In this document: piece by piece, positions 16,293-24,440 of the stretch
How positions within the stretch are numbered: the stretch's first letter is position 1
Layout: the number at the start of each line of letters is the position of its first letter
DNA from: Rhizobium sp. GN54
GTDB lineage: Bacteria > Pseudomonadota > Alphaproteobacteria > Rhizobiales > Rhizobiaceae
DNA length: 64,000 bases
Direction of reading: 5' to 3'
NCBI RefSeq assembly: GCF_021026345.1
Contig: NZ_JAJNCZ010000013.1
Span: 1 to 64,000 of the forward strand
Position numbers and translations under genes: made by a program
The notes under the pieces: generated by a model
Database searches by the model: none
The model's input: only the letters and a program-made list of their open reading frames with translations
Told to the model about the DNA's origin: nothing

Positions 16293-17063
16293 TCAACGCC
16301 GGTGGAAGACCGGCGCGCGCTTCTCCTTGAAGGCGGCGCGGCCTTCCAGCGCATCCGCCGTAGCGAAGCAGATCGTCTGCAGGTCGCGCTCGTATTCGAT
16401 CGCCTTTTCCTGCGGCATGGCATGGGCGGCGCGGAGGTTGAGCTTGGCAGTCTCGGCGGCGATGGGCGCACGCGAAGCGATCGTCTCGGCGATGCCGCGG
16501 GCCCGTGCCGTCAACTCGGCCTGCGAGACGACCTCGCTGACGAGGCCCCAGGCGAGCGCCTTCTCGGCCGACACGGCATCGCCGGTCATCAGCATCAGCG
16601 CCGCGTTGGACGCACCGATCGAATGCGCAAGGAAGGTGGCCATGCCGCCGCCGCCGATCCAGCCGAGCTTGATCTCCGGCGCCGCGAACTGGGCGTTTTC
16701 GGAGGCGATGCGGATATCGCAGCTCATCGCGGTTTCCAGCCCGCCGCCGAAGGCATAGCCGTTGACGGCCGCAATCGTCGGCTTCAGGAGCCGCCGCATG
16801 GCGTCGCAATAGTCGGGCCGGTTGCGAAACTGCCAGGGCGTCTCGTAGCCGTCCAGTTCCTTGATGTCGGAGCCCGCACAGAAGGCCCGGTCGCCGGCGC
16901 CGGTGACGATGACGCAGCGGATCGTGTCGCTGGCGTTGACCGTCTCCACCGCTTCGACGATCGCATCGGACATTTCCGGCGTGACGGCGTTGAGTTTCTG
17001 CGGCCGGTTCAGCGTGATCGTCGCCACGTGGCCATCGACTGTGAAGACAATGTCGTCCGTCAT
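16293..17063 (-). CDS. Enoyl-CoA hydratase/isomerase family protein
   Basis: This 256-residue crotonase-fold protein carries the oxyanion-hole strands AFCAGSDIKELDGYETPWQF and TIAAVNGYAFGGGLETAMSC, followed by IASENAQFAAPEIKLGWIGG. That last segment contains the conserved catalytic-region Glu (FAAPEIKLG). It begins only 3 bases after the CoA-transferase stop. Together with the MaoC hydratase and the transferase it forms a small beta-oxidation-like module for a CoA-activated acid taken up by the TRAP system. Confidence 0.92.
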   Translation of the reverse strand: MTDDIVFTVDGHVATITLNRPQKLNAVTPEMSDAIVEAVETVNASDTIRCVIVTGAGDRAFCAGSDIKELDGYETPWQFRNRPDYCDAMRRLLKPTIAAVNGYAFGGGLETAMSCDIRIASENAQFAAPEIKLGWIGGGGMATFLAHSIGASNAALMLMTGDAVSAEKALAWGLVSEVVSQAELTARARGIAETIASRAPIAAETAKLNLRAAHAMPQEKAIEYERDLQTICFATADALEGRAAFKEKRAPVFHRR

Positions 17064-17066
17064 CGC

Positions 17067-18272
17067 TCAGAGTTCTCCCTGCGCGACGACGCCGGTCGCC
17101 AGAAGCTTTTCGATCCGTTCGGGTGCGAACCCGGCTTCCTTCAGGACCTCGCGCGAATGCTGACCGGTCACCGGTGCTCCCCGATCAACGCGGGAGGGCG
17201 TCCTGGAGAAATTGATGGGGAAGCCGGGCGTCTTGATACGGCCCTCGGTCGGATGGTCGTACTCGACGAACGTGCCGTTGTGGCGGATCTGCTCGTCCTT
17301 CAGGAGCTCCTCGTATCCGTAGACCGGACCGCACCAGATGTCGGCGGCGCGCAGCAGCGACAGCCACTCGGCGGACGTCCTGGCCAGCAGCCGCTCGCGC
17401 GTGCGGGCAAAGATGTGGTCGCGCTGCGCCCAGCTGTCCGTCTCGTCGTCCATCGTCAGGAACGACGGCTCGCCGATGATCTCGCCGAATTTCCGGAGCG
17501 GCGGGAAGGCCACGATGATGTAGCCGTCGCTGGTGGCGAATGCGCCATAGGGCGCGCGGATGTAGACATGGGCGTGCGGTTCGGCGGAGCGCGCCTGCGG
17601 CTTGCCGGCGACGGTGAAGACGGAAAGTTCCTGCATCTGGATGTTGGTGATGGCGTCGAGCATGTTCACCTGAACAAGCTGGCCCTCGCCGGTGCGTTCG
17701 CGGTGTAGCAACGCTGCGAGGGCGCCTTCGAAGGCGTTGTAGGCGGCCACGGCATCGACCAGGTACTGGCCGGCGGCCGTGGGTGCCTCGCCTTCCCGTC
17801 CCGCCGACAGCATGGCGCCCGACATGCCCTGCAGGATCAGGTCCTGGCCGGGACGGTCGAGATAGGGACCGCTCTCGCCATAGCCCGACATGGAGACGTA
17901 GACGAGGCGCGGATTGAGCCTGGACAGCGTCTCGTAATCGACGCCGAGACGTGCGGCGACGCCGGGACGGTAGTTCTGCAGGAAGACGTCCGCATCCTTG
18001 ACCAGATCGAGCAGCACCGCCTTGCCTTCCGGCGACTTCAGGTCGATCGCCAGCGAACGCTTGTTGCGGTTCAGCGATAGGAACGAGACGTTGATGCGGT
18101 TGCCCTTCGCGCCGCCGGCCGAAACGTGGCGTTGCCACTCGCCGGTGACGGGTTCAATCTTGACGACATCGGCCCCGAGATCGCCGAGGCGCTGCGCGGC
18201 GAAGGGCCCCGCCATGGCGATGGAGCAATCGAGGACGCGGTAACCGGAAAGAATACCGGAGCTTTTGGTCAT
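17067..18272 (-). CDS. CaiB/BaiF family CoA-transferase
   Basis: This 401-residue class III CoA-transferase has the typical N-terminal GYRVLDCSIAMAGPFAAQRL, followed by GADVVKIEPVTGEWQRH. The segment LGVDYETLSRLNPRLVYVSM leads into SGYGESGPYLDRPGQDLILQ. The conserved catalytic Asp lies in this GQDL stretch. It presumably moves CoA onto the imported carboxylic acid. Upstream is the DctM gene and downstream, nearly contiguous, the enoyl-CoA hydratase. The acceptor acid is unknown. Confidence 0.93.
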   Translation of the reverse strand: MTKSSGILSGYRVLDCSIAMAGPFAAQRLGDLGADVVKIEPVTGEWQRHVSAGGAKGNRINVSFLSLNRNKRSLAIDLKSPEGKAVLLDLVKDADVFLQNYRPGVAARLGVDYETLSRLNPRLVYVSMSGYGESGPYLDRPGQDLILQGMSGAMLSAGREGEAPTAAGQYLVDAVAAYNAFEGALAALLHRERTGEGQLVQVNMLDAITNIQMQELSVFTVAGKPQARSAEPHAHVYIRAPYGAFATSDGYIIVAFPPLRKFGEIIGEPSFLTMDDETDSWAQRDHIFARTRERLLARTSAEWLSLLRAADIWCGPVYGYEELLKDEQIRHNGTFVEYDHPTEGRIKTPGFPINFSRTPSRVDRGAPVTGQHSREVLKEAGFAPERIEKLLATGVVAQGEL

Positions 18273-18309
18273 GTCAGTAGATCCTTGGTGCTGACTTCGC
18301 AGTCGGTGC

Positions 18310-19590
18310 TCAATAGAAGAAGTTCGGCAGCCACATCACGATGGGCGACCAGTAGGTGATGATGAGAAGCATGATGCCGAGCGGGATGTAGAAGGGTAGG
18401 ATCGCCCTGATCATCTGCGAGAAGCGGATCTCGGCGATGTGCTGGCAGATGAACAGGATGACGCCCATCGGCGGCGTGATGGCCCCGATGAGCAGGTTGA
18501 CGATCATGATGACGCCGAGATGGATCGGGTCGATCCCGAAGGCTGCAGCGAGTGGCAGGAGTGCGGGCGTTGCGATCAGCAGCACGGCAGTGGTCTCGAT
18601 GAACAGGCCGAAGACCAGCAGCGCGATGTTCACGACCAGCAGGAACACCACCCAGTTCGCACCGATGGCTTCGAAGAAGCCAAGCAGGCCGGAAGCATAG
18701 TTGCCGACCGAGATGATCCAGCCGAACGGCACGGCGGCGGCGATGATCAGCGTCAGGATGCCGGAGGTCACCGCGCTCTGGCGGATGTGCATCAGCAGCG
18801 ACGAAATCGTCAGGTCCTTGGTGATGAAGCCCAGCACGACGGCATAGATGACCGTCAGCGCGCCGAGTTCCGTCGGTGTCGCAAAGCCCAGCAGCATGCC
18901 GGCCGTCAGGAAGATCGGGGCAACCAGGGCCGGCAAGGCCTTCCAGAAGGTGATGGCGATCAGCGGAATGCTGGTACGCGGTTCCGTCGGCGCCTTGACG
19001 CGGCCCGTCGCAGCCAGGACCCAGACGAGGATCATCAGCGCCAGGCCCATCGTCAGGCCCGGAATGATGCCGGCAAGGAACAGTTTCGTCAGGGAAACCT
19101 GCGCGGTCACGGCATAGACGACCATGATCACGCTCGGCGGAATGATGGGGCCGATGATGGCGGAGGCGGCGGTGCAGGCGGCTGCGAACGGCGCACTGTA
19201 GCCGTGGTCCTTCATGTGCTTGATCTCGATGGTGCCGAGGCCGGCCGCATCGGCCTGCGCCACGCCGGACATGCCGGCAAAGACCATGCTGCCGAAGATG
19301 TTGACCTGGGCGAGCCCGCCCCTGATATGGCCGACGAGCGCCACGGCAAAGGCGTAGATGCGGGCAGCGATGCCGGCGCCGTTCAGGATGTTGCCGGCAA
19401 GCACGAACAACGGAATGGCGATCAGCGGAAAGCTGTCGAGGCCGGAAGCCATGCGCTGGACGACGATCTGGATCGGCATCGGCGTGAAGGTGTCGATATA
19501 GGCCAACGACGACAGGAAGAGCGCAATGGCGACGGGGACCTCGGCCGCGAGGAGGGCCAGGAAGCCTGCAAACAGAATGAATATCGGCAC
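18310..19590 (-). CDS. dctM: TRAP transporter large permease DctM
   Basis: This 426-residue, roughly 12-helix membrane protein has the DctM-family features FPLIAIPLFVLAGNILNGAG, IFGSMVFAGMSGVAQADAAG and a PPSVIMVVYAVT motif (IIPPSVI). It works with DctQ and the periplasmic DctP for sodium-driven uptake of carboxylates. It begins 4 bases after the DctQ stop, in the usual dctP-Q-M order, inside the LacI-flanked operon. Confidence 0.95.
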   Translation of the reverse strand: MPIFILFAGFLALLAAEVPVAIALFLSSLAYIDTFTPMPIQIVVQRMASGLDSFPLIAIPLFVLAGNILNGAGIAARIYAFAVALVGHIRGGLAQVNIFGSMVFAGMSGVAQADAAGLGTIEIKHMKDHGYSAPFAAACTAASAIIGPIIPPSVIMVVYAVTAQVSLTKLFLAGIIPGLTMGLALMILVWVLAATGRVKAPTEPRTSIPLIAITFWKALPALVAPIFLTAGMLLGFATPTELGALTVIYAVVLGFITKDLTISSLLMHIRQSAVTSGILTLIIAAAVPFGWIISVGNYASGLLGFFEAIGANWVVFLLVVNIALLVFGLFIETTAVLLIATPALLPLAAAFGIDPIHLGVIMIVNLLIGAITPPMGVILFICQHIAEIRFSQMIRAILPFYIPLGIMLLIITYWSPIVMWLPNFFY

Positions 19591-19594
19591 GGGA

Positions 19595-20158
19595 TCAGCT
19601 CGCGGTTAGGGGAATGTCTTGCTCTTCGACGGGGAACGGCGCGACGAGCGGCGTCCGGTCCTTGAGCACGATCAGCCGGAATAGGCGCGCGAGGCTGGAA
19701 AAGGCCGTCACGAAGGCGAAGTAGAACAGCGGCACGGAATAGAACCAGGAGCGCGGCACATCGATCGGCAGTGCGATCGTTGTGCTCCGGCTTTCGATGC
19801 CGATGACGCTCGGCGTGATCCAGGCGAGATAGGCGCAGCCGAGGAAGATGAAGATGTGGCTCAGGATCGCAATCCGGCGAAGCCCCTCCTCGCCGAAATT
19901 GGCGCTGAACAGTTCCACCTTGATCAGCTTGCCCTGCTTGGCGCCGTAGCTGGCGCCGACGAAGGTGATCCATATGAAAGCGTAGACGGCGCCCTCCTCC
20001 ACCCAGGTGATGGGGCGGCCGAAGGCGTACCGCGTGAAGGTCTGGAGCGCTATCGAGGCGATGATGAAGACCATCGCGACGACAAGCGCAGACATCTCTA
20101 TGCGGGCGATGATGCGGATCAGGCCCGCAAGATACCCGTCAATTCTTTTGGCAAGCAT
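19595..20158 (-). CDS. dctQ: TRAP transporter small permease DctQ
   Basis: This 187-residue protein has four hydrophobic helices and the DctQ hallmark RPITWVEEGAVYAFIWITFV, then GASYGAKQGKLIKVELF. The conserved WxEE in the second helix is intact. It lies between dctP and dctM in the operon. The C-terminal tail is hydrophilic and slightly longer than usual. Confidence 0.92.
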   Translation of the reverse strand: MLAKRIDGYLAGLIRIIARIEMSALVVAMVFIIASIALQTFTRYAFGRPITWVEEGAVYAFIWITFVGASYGAKQGKLIKVELFSANFGEEGLRRIAILSHIFIFLGCAYLAWITPSVIGIESRSTTIALPIDVPRSWFYSVPLFYFAFVTAFSSLARLFRLIVLKDRTPLVAPFPVEEQDIPLTAS

Positions 20159-20237
20159 GGATTATACCTTTTCGCGACGTGCGACCCGCCCGGCGGGTGG
20201 GAAAGGTGGCCGGCAGTGGCCGGCCACCGGCATCCAA

Positions 20238-21215
20238 TCAGTCCATGGCCTGGATTTCGGCCCAGAGGCCCTTCGGCCAGAAGCCTTCGGCTTCGAGCTT
20301 CTCCACGGCGACCTCCGAACGCTCGCGAAGCGGCGTCACGTCGATTTCCGTCACCGTCGCACCGTCGGCGGCCATCTTGTCGAGCGTCTCGGCCTGCTCC
20401 GCGGTCACCGTTTCCATCTGCCAGATCACCGCATCCTGCGCGGCCTTGGTCAGCAGTTCCTGGATTTCCGGGGTCTGTGCCTGGAACCAGGCATCGTTGA
20501 CTGCGATGTGCGCGATGATGCGGACATGGTCCGTGCGGGTGACGTTCTTCGCCGCCTCGTGGAATTTCGCGCCGTAGATCGACGAGATCCCGCCTTCGGC
20601 GCCTTCGACGACGCCAGTCGACAGGCCCAGGAACGTCTCGCCCCAGGCGACGCGCGCCGGCGCGGTACCTAGCGTTTCCCACAGCGTGAGATAGGTGCGG
20701 ATCTCGGGAACGCGCATCTTCAGGCCGGCGAGGTCCTCGACGCCCTTGATCGGGCGGCTCGACACCATCACGCGGACCTGCCCGGGGGCGGCGGCCAGAA
20801 TTCTGATCCCCTGTTCCGCGCGGAGCTTTTCGACGGCGTTCTTGTAGCTGTCGCTTTCGATGTAGGCCTGCACATGGGCATTGTCACGGAACAGGAAGCC
20901 CCAGCTGACGATGTTCAGCTCCGGCACCCAGTTCGAATAGAAGCTGAAGTCGTCGCCGTAGAACTGTACGGCGCCGCTCATCACCTGCTCGATGACCTGG
21001 ACGTCGTTGCCGAGTTGTTCGCCGCGGATGAACTCCAGCTTGATCTGGCCCGCGCCGCGTTCATTGACGAGGTCGACAAAATGCTGGTTCTGACGATCGT
21101 AGACGCCCTCCAGCGGGTCGGCTCCACCGAATACGGCCGAGACGTCGGCCGAGGACGTGCCCGCCATCGCCAGAAACGCAATTGCGGCCAAAAGGCCCCT
21201 TCCCATCATTTTCAT
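20238..21215 (-). CDS. dctP: TRAP transporter substrate-binding protein DctP
   Basis: This 325-residue periplasmic protein has a Sec signal (MKMMGRGLLAAIAFLAMAGT, cleavage after SSA). DctP-family segments include LEFIRGEQLGNDVQVIEQVM, PIKGVEDLAGLKMRVPEIRT (the conserved Arg that binds the carboxylate lies here) and GVVEGAEGGISSIYGAKFHE. GGGAGGAGAG precedes the ATG at 21215. It is the second gene after the MaoC hydratase. The ligand is expected to be an organic acid that can be CoA-activated by the downstream transferase. Confidence 0.95.
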   Translation of the reverse strand: MKMMGRGLLAAIAFLAMAGTSSADVSAVFGGADPLEGVYDRQNQHFVDLVNERGAGQIKLEFIRGEQLGNDVQVIEQVMSGAVQFYGDDFSFYSNWVPELNIVSWGFLFRDNAHVQAYIESDSYKNAVEKLRAEQGIRILAAAPGQVRVMVSSRPIKGVEDLAGLKMRVPEIRTYLTLWETLGTAPARVAWGETFLGLSTGVVEGAEGGISSIYGAKFHEAAKNVTRTDHVRIIAHIAVNDAWFQAQTPEIQELLTKAAQDAVIWQMETVTAEQAETLDKMAADGATVTEIDVTPLRERSEVAVEKLEAEGFWPKGLWAEIQAMD

Positions 21216-21261
21216 GCTCTCTCCTCCCTTTGAGCCGGGCGACTGTGACGCCGCCCTGTTT

Positions 21262-21726
21262 CTATCCAGCCTTCCGGATCCCTCCTGGGGCTTTTTCAAC
21301 TACGCGAATGTGATCGCTAACAAGAACGGTTTCGCCTCTCTGGTTGACCACCTCGCAACGCTCGGTCACCCGCCCGTATTCGGGCCTGCGGGGATCGTCC
21401 TCCTTTGCGACGACCGTGATCCGTGTCTGGATCGTATCCCCGATGAAGACCGGGCGGACGAAGCGCAACCGGTCATGGCCATAGCTGAACGATGCAGGGT
21501 TGACCTCGGCGGCCGCCAGCCCGATGCCGATGGAAAACACCATCGTACCGTGCGCAATGCGCTGGCCGAAGGGCGTTTTTGCTGCAAACTCCGCATCGAC
21601 ATGGTGAGGGAAGAAGTCGCCGGTGTGCCCGGCGTGAACGACGATGTCGGTCTCGGTTATCGTGCGGGTCGGCGAAGAGCGCGTCGCCCCGATGGTGAAT
21701 TGCTCGAAATAGACCGCGCCCGACAT
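21262..21726 (-). CDS. MaoC-like dehydratase/hydratase
   Basis: This 154-residue hot-dog fold protein has the MaoC hydratase signature TGDFFPHHVDAEFAAKTPFG followed by QRIAHGTMVFSIG. The catalytic Asp and His of the hydratase-2 motif correspond to GDFFPHH. It opens the seven-gene operon, 133 bases after a LacI-type operator. It likely hydrates or dehydrates a 2-enoyl-CoA made by the CaiB-type transferase route. Confidence 0.9.
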   Translation of the reverse strand: MSGAVYFEQFTIGATRSSPTRTITETDIVVHAGHTGDFFPHHVDAEFAAKTPFGQRIAHGTMVFSIGIGLAAAEVNPASFSYGHDRLRFVRPVFIGDTIQTRITVVAKEDDPRRPEYGRVTERCEVVNQRGETVLVSDHIRVVEKAPGGIRKAG

Positions 21727-21858
21727 TCAGTGCCTTTCCTCCGCATGCAGGCATTCGCGATTGCTGCGGGCGCGCTTCAGGCGCCGGCACTCTGCGGTCG
21801 TCTTCGACCGCTGCGAATGACAGGAATTCGGATCTCCTCCCGAAATCTTGTGATTTGG

Positions 21859-21872
21859 TGTTAGCGCTATCA
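21859..21872. promoter_or_regulatory. LacI-family operator before the MaoC/TRAP operon
   Basis: On the minus strand this reads TGATAGCGCTAACA, a near-palindrome centred on CG, as expected for a LacI/GalR operator. It lies between the LacI-type gene and the MaoC start. A similar TGAAAGCGTTAAAT occurs upstream of the LacI gene itself (23013-23026), which supports both sites. Confidence 0.6.
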
Positions 21873-21911
21873 AAAGCACTTGTCAATCGCCGATCGAGCG
21901 TTCCCTGCCGC

Positions 21912-22955
21912 CTATGCGCTTCCCCGCCTGAGAAGCTGAAGCGGCACGATGGTCTGCGACGGGCCCTTGGTGGTTCCGTCCAGCCTGGCCAGGATGGCAT
22001 TCGCGGCAAGGACGCCTATTTCCTCGAAGGGAACCGAGACCGTGGTCAGTGACGGCACCACGGCATCGGCGAAATCGTAGTTGCCGAAGCCGCAGATCGC
22101 GAGTTGCTCCGGCACGCGGATTCCGCGGCGGTTGCATTCGAGCAAGGCGGAGATTGCCAGGTTGTCGGCGCTGAAGAAGATCGCCTGCGTCAGCGGATCA
22201 ATGGCGAGAACGCGATCGAGGCCACGAACGCCGTCGCCGGCCGGCATCGGCAGGGTGAGTTCGACCCGGGCGACGGGTGCCAGTCCCTCTTCATTCAGGC
22301 GGGAGCGCAGGCCGTCGAAACGCGCATTGGAGCGAAAGTCCTGGTCCCTCCGTCCGCCGACATAGGCAATGCGCGTCAGGCCGCGACTGAGGAAAAGCTC
22401 GGCAACCCTTCGGCCGGCCTCGAAATTGCTGAAGCCGATGGACGTGTCCATGGCGGCATTGTCGCCGTCGAAGGTTTCGACGACCGGAACGCCGCTGTTC
22501 CTGAGAAGCTGGCGGGTCAGGTCGGTGTGCTGGGTGCCCGTCAGGATGAAGCCGTCCGGTCGCCGTTCGAGGAAGGACTGGACCAACCGTTCCTCGCGCA
22601 GCTCGGAATAGTCGCTGTGGCCGATCACGACGGAAAAGGAATGCTCCTCGAGCACGCGCACGATGTGGTGGACTTCCTGCGCGTAGACGGTGGCCGAAAG
22701 GCTCGGGATGATAACGGCCACGATATGGCTGACGCTCGACGCCAGCAGCCGGGCTGCGCTGTTCGGAATGTAGTTCAGGTCCCGGATCGCCTGTTCCACG
22801 AGCTTGCGGGTCTCGTCGGCGACGAGTTCCGGGCGGCTGAGAACGCGCGACACCGTCTGCGTGGACGTGCCCGCACGCCGGGCGACATCCACCATCCTGA
22901 CGCCGCCGCTGGACAGGCGGCGGCTGCGTAGGCGCTTTTCTGGTGTCTCGGACAT
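21912..22955 (-). CDS. LacI-family transcriptional regulator
   Basis: This 347-residue repressor has an N-terminal LacI headpiece RMVDVARRAGTSTQTVSRVL followed by the hinge helix DLNYIPNSAARLLASS. The periplasmic-binding-protein-like core has VAVIIPSLSATVYAQEVHHI and GFILTGTQHTDLTRQLL. It is the first gene on the minus strand before the MaoC/TRAP/CoA-transferase operon and is probably its specific repressor and autoregulator. Operator-like sites flank it on both sides. The inducer is likely the TRAP ligand or its CoA derivative. Confidence 0.94.
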   Translation of the reverse strand: MSETPEKRLRSRRLSSGGVRMVDVARRAGTSTQTVSRVLSRPELVADETRKLVEQAIRDLNYIPNSAARLLASSVSHIVAVIIPSLSATVYAQEVHHIVRVLEEHSFSVVIGHSDYSELREERLVQSFLERRPDGFILTGTQHTDLTRQLLRNSGVPVVETFDGDNAAMDTSIGFSNFEAGRRVAELFLSRGLTRIAYVGGRRDQDFRSNARFDGLRSRLNEEGLAPVARVELTLPMPAGDGVRGLDRVLAIDPLTQAIFFSADNLAISALLECNRRGIRVPEQLAICGFGNYDFADAVVPSLTTVSVPFEEIGVLAANAILARLDGTTKGPSQTIVPLQLLRRGSA

Positions 22956-23012
22956 GAACCCTCCCCGACCGAGATTCGCAGGAAGAATATCGGTGACCCC
23001 ACCTTATCGCGG

Positions 23013-23026
23013 ATTTAACGCTTTCA
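23013..23026. promoter_or_regulatory. Second LacI-type operator, upstream of the LacI gene
   Basis: The minus strand reads TGAAAGCGTTAAAT, sharing TGAxAGCG-TAA with the operator at 21859-21872. It is about 60 bases before the LacI ATG, a place that suits autoregulation. The call depends on the resemblance between the two sites. Confidence 0.45.
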
Positions 23027-23277
23027 AAGCAAGGGCATGCCCCGTAGCAGGGCGGTCGCCGCCAAGGGCCGCGCTGCCCGGCTAAGGGAGCGCCCGCTCG
23101 GCCAGCCCGACCCCGCCGCGTTTCCGCAACAGCGCTCATTCGGGGAATTTCAGACACGCCCTGAGCGGTGTGGGGGAGGCTGAAGGCTCTCGGGCGCACA
23201 ACGCCGCGTCACAGTATATGCGGAATTTTTTCTTTCATGTTGCGCTGTTATGCAACTGGAATGAGCCTCTGTACTCT

Positions 23278-23308
23278 GTTAAATTATTGATACTGGATCA
23301 ATCTTAAC
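23278..23308. promoter_or_regulatory. Interrupted inverted repeat just before the AT-rich orphan gene
   Basis: Outer arms GTTAA (23278-23282) and TTAAC (23304-23308) and inner arms ATTGAT (23286-23291) and ATCAAT (23297-23302) surround ACTGG. It ends 15 bases before the ATG at 23324. It could be an operator or an RNA hairpin near the ribosome-binding site. Confidence 0.4.
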
Positions 23309-23323
23309 GCGATGGAGGCGAGA

Positions 23324-23572
23324 ATGGTAGCGTTAGTGAAATTCTCAGCGGATAAAACGAAGAAATATTTGAGAATTACAGATCTGTATCCAGTTAAGCC
23401 GGTACCGAAAACTTCTGGCTTGCTGGCGGTAGGTGAAGTTTTTCCTGTAGTTGTCGAGACTTTTGATCAAAACTCCGGCCTCGTAAAAGTCGAAGTAAGT
23501 AGCGACGGGAAAACGTTCTCGACGCATGACAAGAATAAGCTCGTCGCTCACGGAAACCCATATCCGATTTAG
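23324..23572 (+). CDS. AT-rich orphan small protein, beta-rich
   Basis: This 82-residue protein begins MVALVKFSADKTKKYLRITD and alternates charged and hydrophobic residues like a small beta-barrel (VFPVVVETFD, GLVKVEVSSDGKTF). GGAGGCGAG precedes the ATG at 23324, so that start is preferred over the ATG 12 bases earlier. By my count the 290 bases around it are about 43% G+C, far below the neighbours. This suggests recent acquisition from an AT-richer source. No family is recognised. It is on the opposite strand to the YcaO operon and convergent with it, so a role in that system is uncertain. Confidence 0.65.
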   Translation: MVALVKFSADKTKKYLRITDLYPVKPVPKTSGLLAVGEVFPVVVETFDQNSGLVKVEVSSDGKTFSTHDKNKLVAHGNPYPI

Positions 23573-23840
23573 GGCGGCAGGCTTCCGGCGCAGCAGATTG
23601 AACAGTTCGCGACAGCGCCGGTCGCGCGACAGTGCGCGACGACTTTGAGAAGAACAATGCTCAAGCTACGCAACGCGAATCCGGATGGTCGCGCGGCGCT
23701 TTGGCGGCAGTTTCGGTCAGCACGGTTGCGCGTTCGGCGACTGCTAGAACATTGCCGGCGATTATTGAATCGTCGACTATGCTCTATCTTCTTGGTTTTA
23801 CGCAGACGCAAGACCGGTTCCCACTTTTGCTGGAATTGCT
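23573..23840. other. Intergenic stretch between convergent genes, nothing recognised
   Basis: This 268-base region lies between the AT-rich orphan gene and the end of the YcaO operon. Short Arg-rich frames occur on both strands but none looks protein-like. I see no clear terminator hairpin. Confidence 0.4.
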
Positions 23841-24341
23841 CTAGCCGCCATTTCCCCCTCCGCGGTTCAGCCGGCCGCTGCGATGTCCGAGTATGAAGCT
23901 GTTGCCGTAGGTGTTTGGATTGCGGTTTCCGGGAAGATTGGCATTCAGGACGATCTCCTCGGCAAGGTCTGTACTCGTGGCAAGTTCCATGACGGGCGTC
24001 TGCTTGGTGATCTGCCACATGGAGTATCCGAGATCCTCAAAGCCGCATCCGTTTGCCGGTGCCGCTGCCACGCCTGGCCGGAATACGAGCAGCTTTGGCT
24101 TGTCAAAGCGGTAGCACTGACCTTCGAACGCATATCCGTAGACGGCCGCAATCACCATCACTTCCGGGGCCACCGGAGCGTCCGACCCCATTTCCACCAC
24201 TGAAAGCCGGACGAAGTGGCCGTCGAATGGCAGATTGGCCGTATCGGCCGTCGTTGTGATGTTCAATGCCACTCCGTAAAGGGTAATCTGATCCGGCCAG
24301 AACCTCCGCGGGTCGGGTGCAGCAGGAATGTTGTCTGTCAT
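23841..24341 (-). CDS. Unknown 166-residue protein, last gene of the YcaO-TfuA operon (candidate substrate)
   Basis: No family is recognised. The first 130 residues look like a folded beta-rich domain (RFWPDQITLYGVALNITT, HFVRLSVVEMGSD, VMVIAAVYGYAFEGQCYRF), with cysteines only in EGQCYRF and NGCGFEDLG. The C terminus changes character to PGNRNPNTYGNSFILGHRSG followed by RLNRGGGNGG, a Gly/Asn/Arg-rich flexible tail. GGGAG precedes the ATG at 24341. It is 99 bases downstream of the peptidase gene on the same strand. A folded leader with a Gly-rich tail could be the modified substrate or precursor of the YcaO enzyme. It could equally be an accessory binding protein. Confidence 0.7.
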   Translation of the reverse strand: MTDNIPAAPDPRRFWPDQITLYGVALNITTTADTANLPFDGHFVRLSVVEMGSDAPVAPEVMVIAAVYGYAFEGQCYRFDKPKLLVFRPGVAAAPANGCGFEDLGYSMWQITKQTPVMELATSTDLAEEIVLNANLPGNRNPNTYGNSFILGHRSGRLNRGGGNGG

Positions 24342-24440
24342 CGAGTTTCTCCCTCTTTATCGCTTCGACGCCGACGAACTCTGTCGTCTGCGCCGACTGG
24401 CCGTCACGGCCCCCGGTTCGTCATCGGCATGCGTTTCGCT

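Larger units (their letters stand above)
22956..23323. other. Intergenic region: LacI-gene promoter and AT-rich leader of the orphan gene
   Basis: The left part (22956-23060) should hold the minus-strand promoter of the LacI gene, with the operator at 23013-23026. From about 23210 the DNA turns AT-rich and contains the interrupted inverted repeat at 23278-23308 in front of the small plus-strand gene. The middle shows no protein-like frame. Confidence 0.6.

Noticed and set aside
23645-23896. Arg-rich 83-codon plus-strand frame between the orphan gene and the YcaO operon
   Set aside because: It overlaps the 3' end of the 166-residue gene, is rich in Arg and Cys without pattern, and has no good ribosome-binding site.
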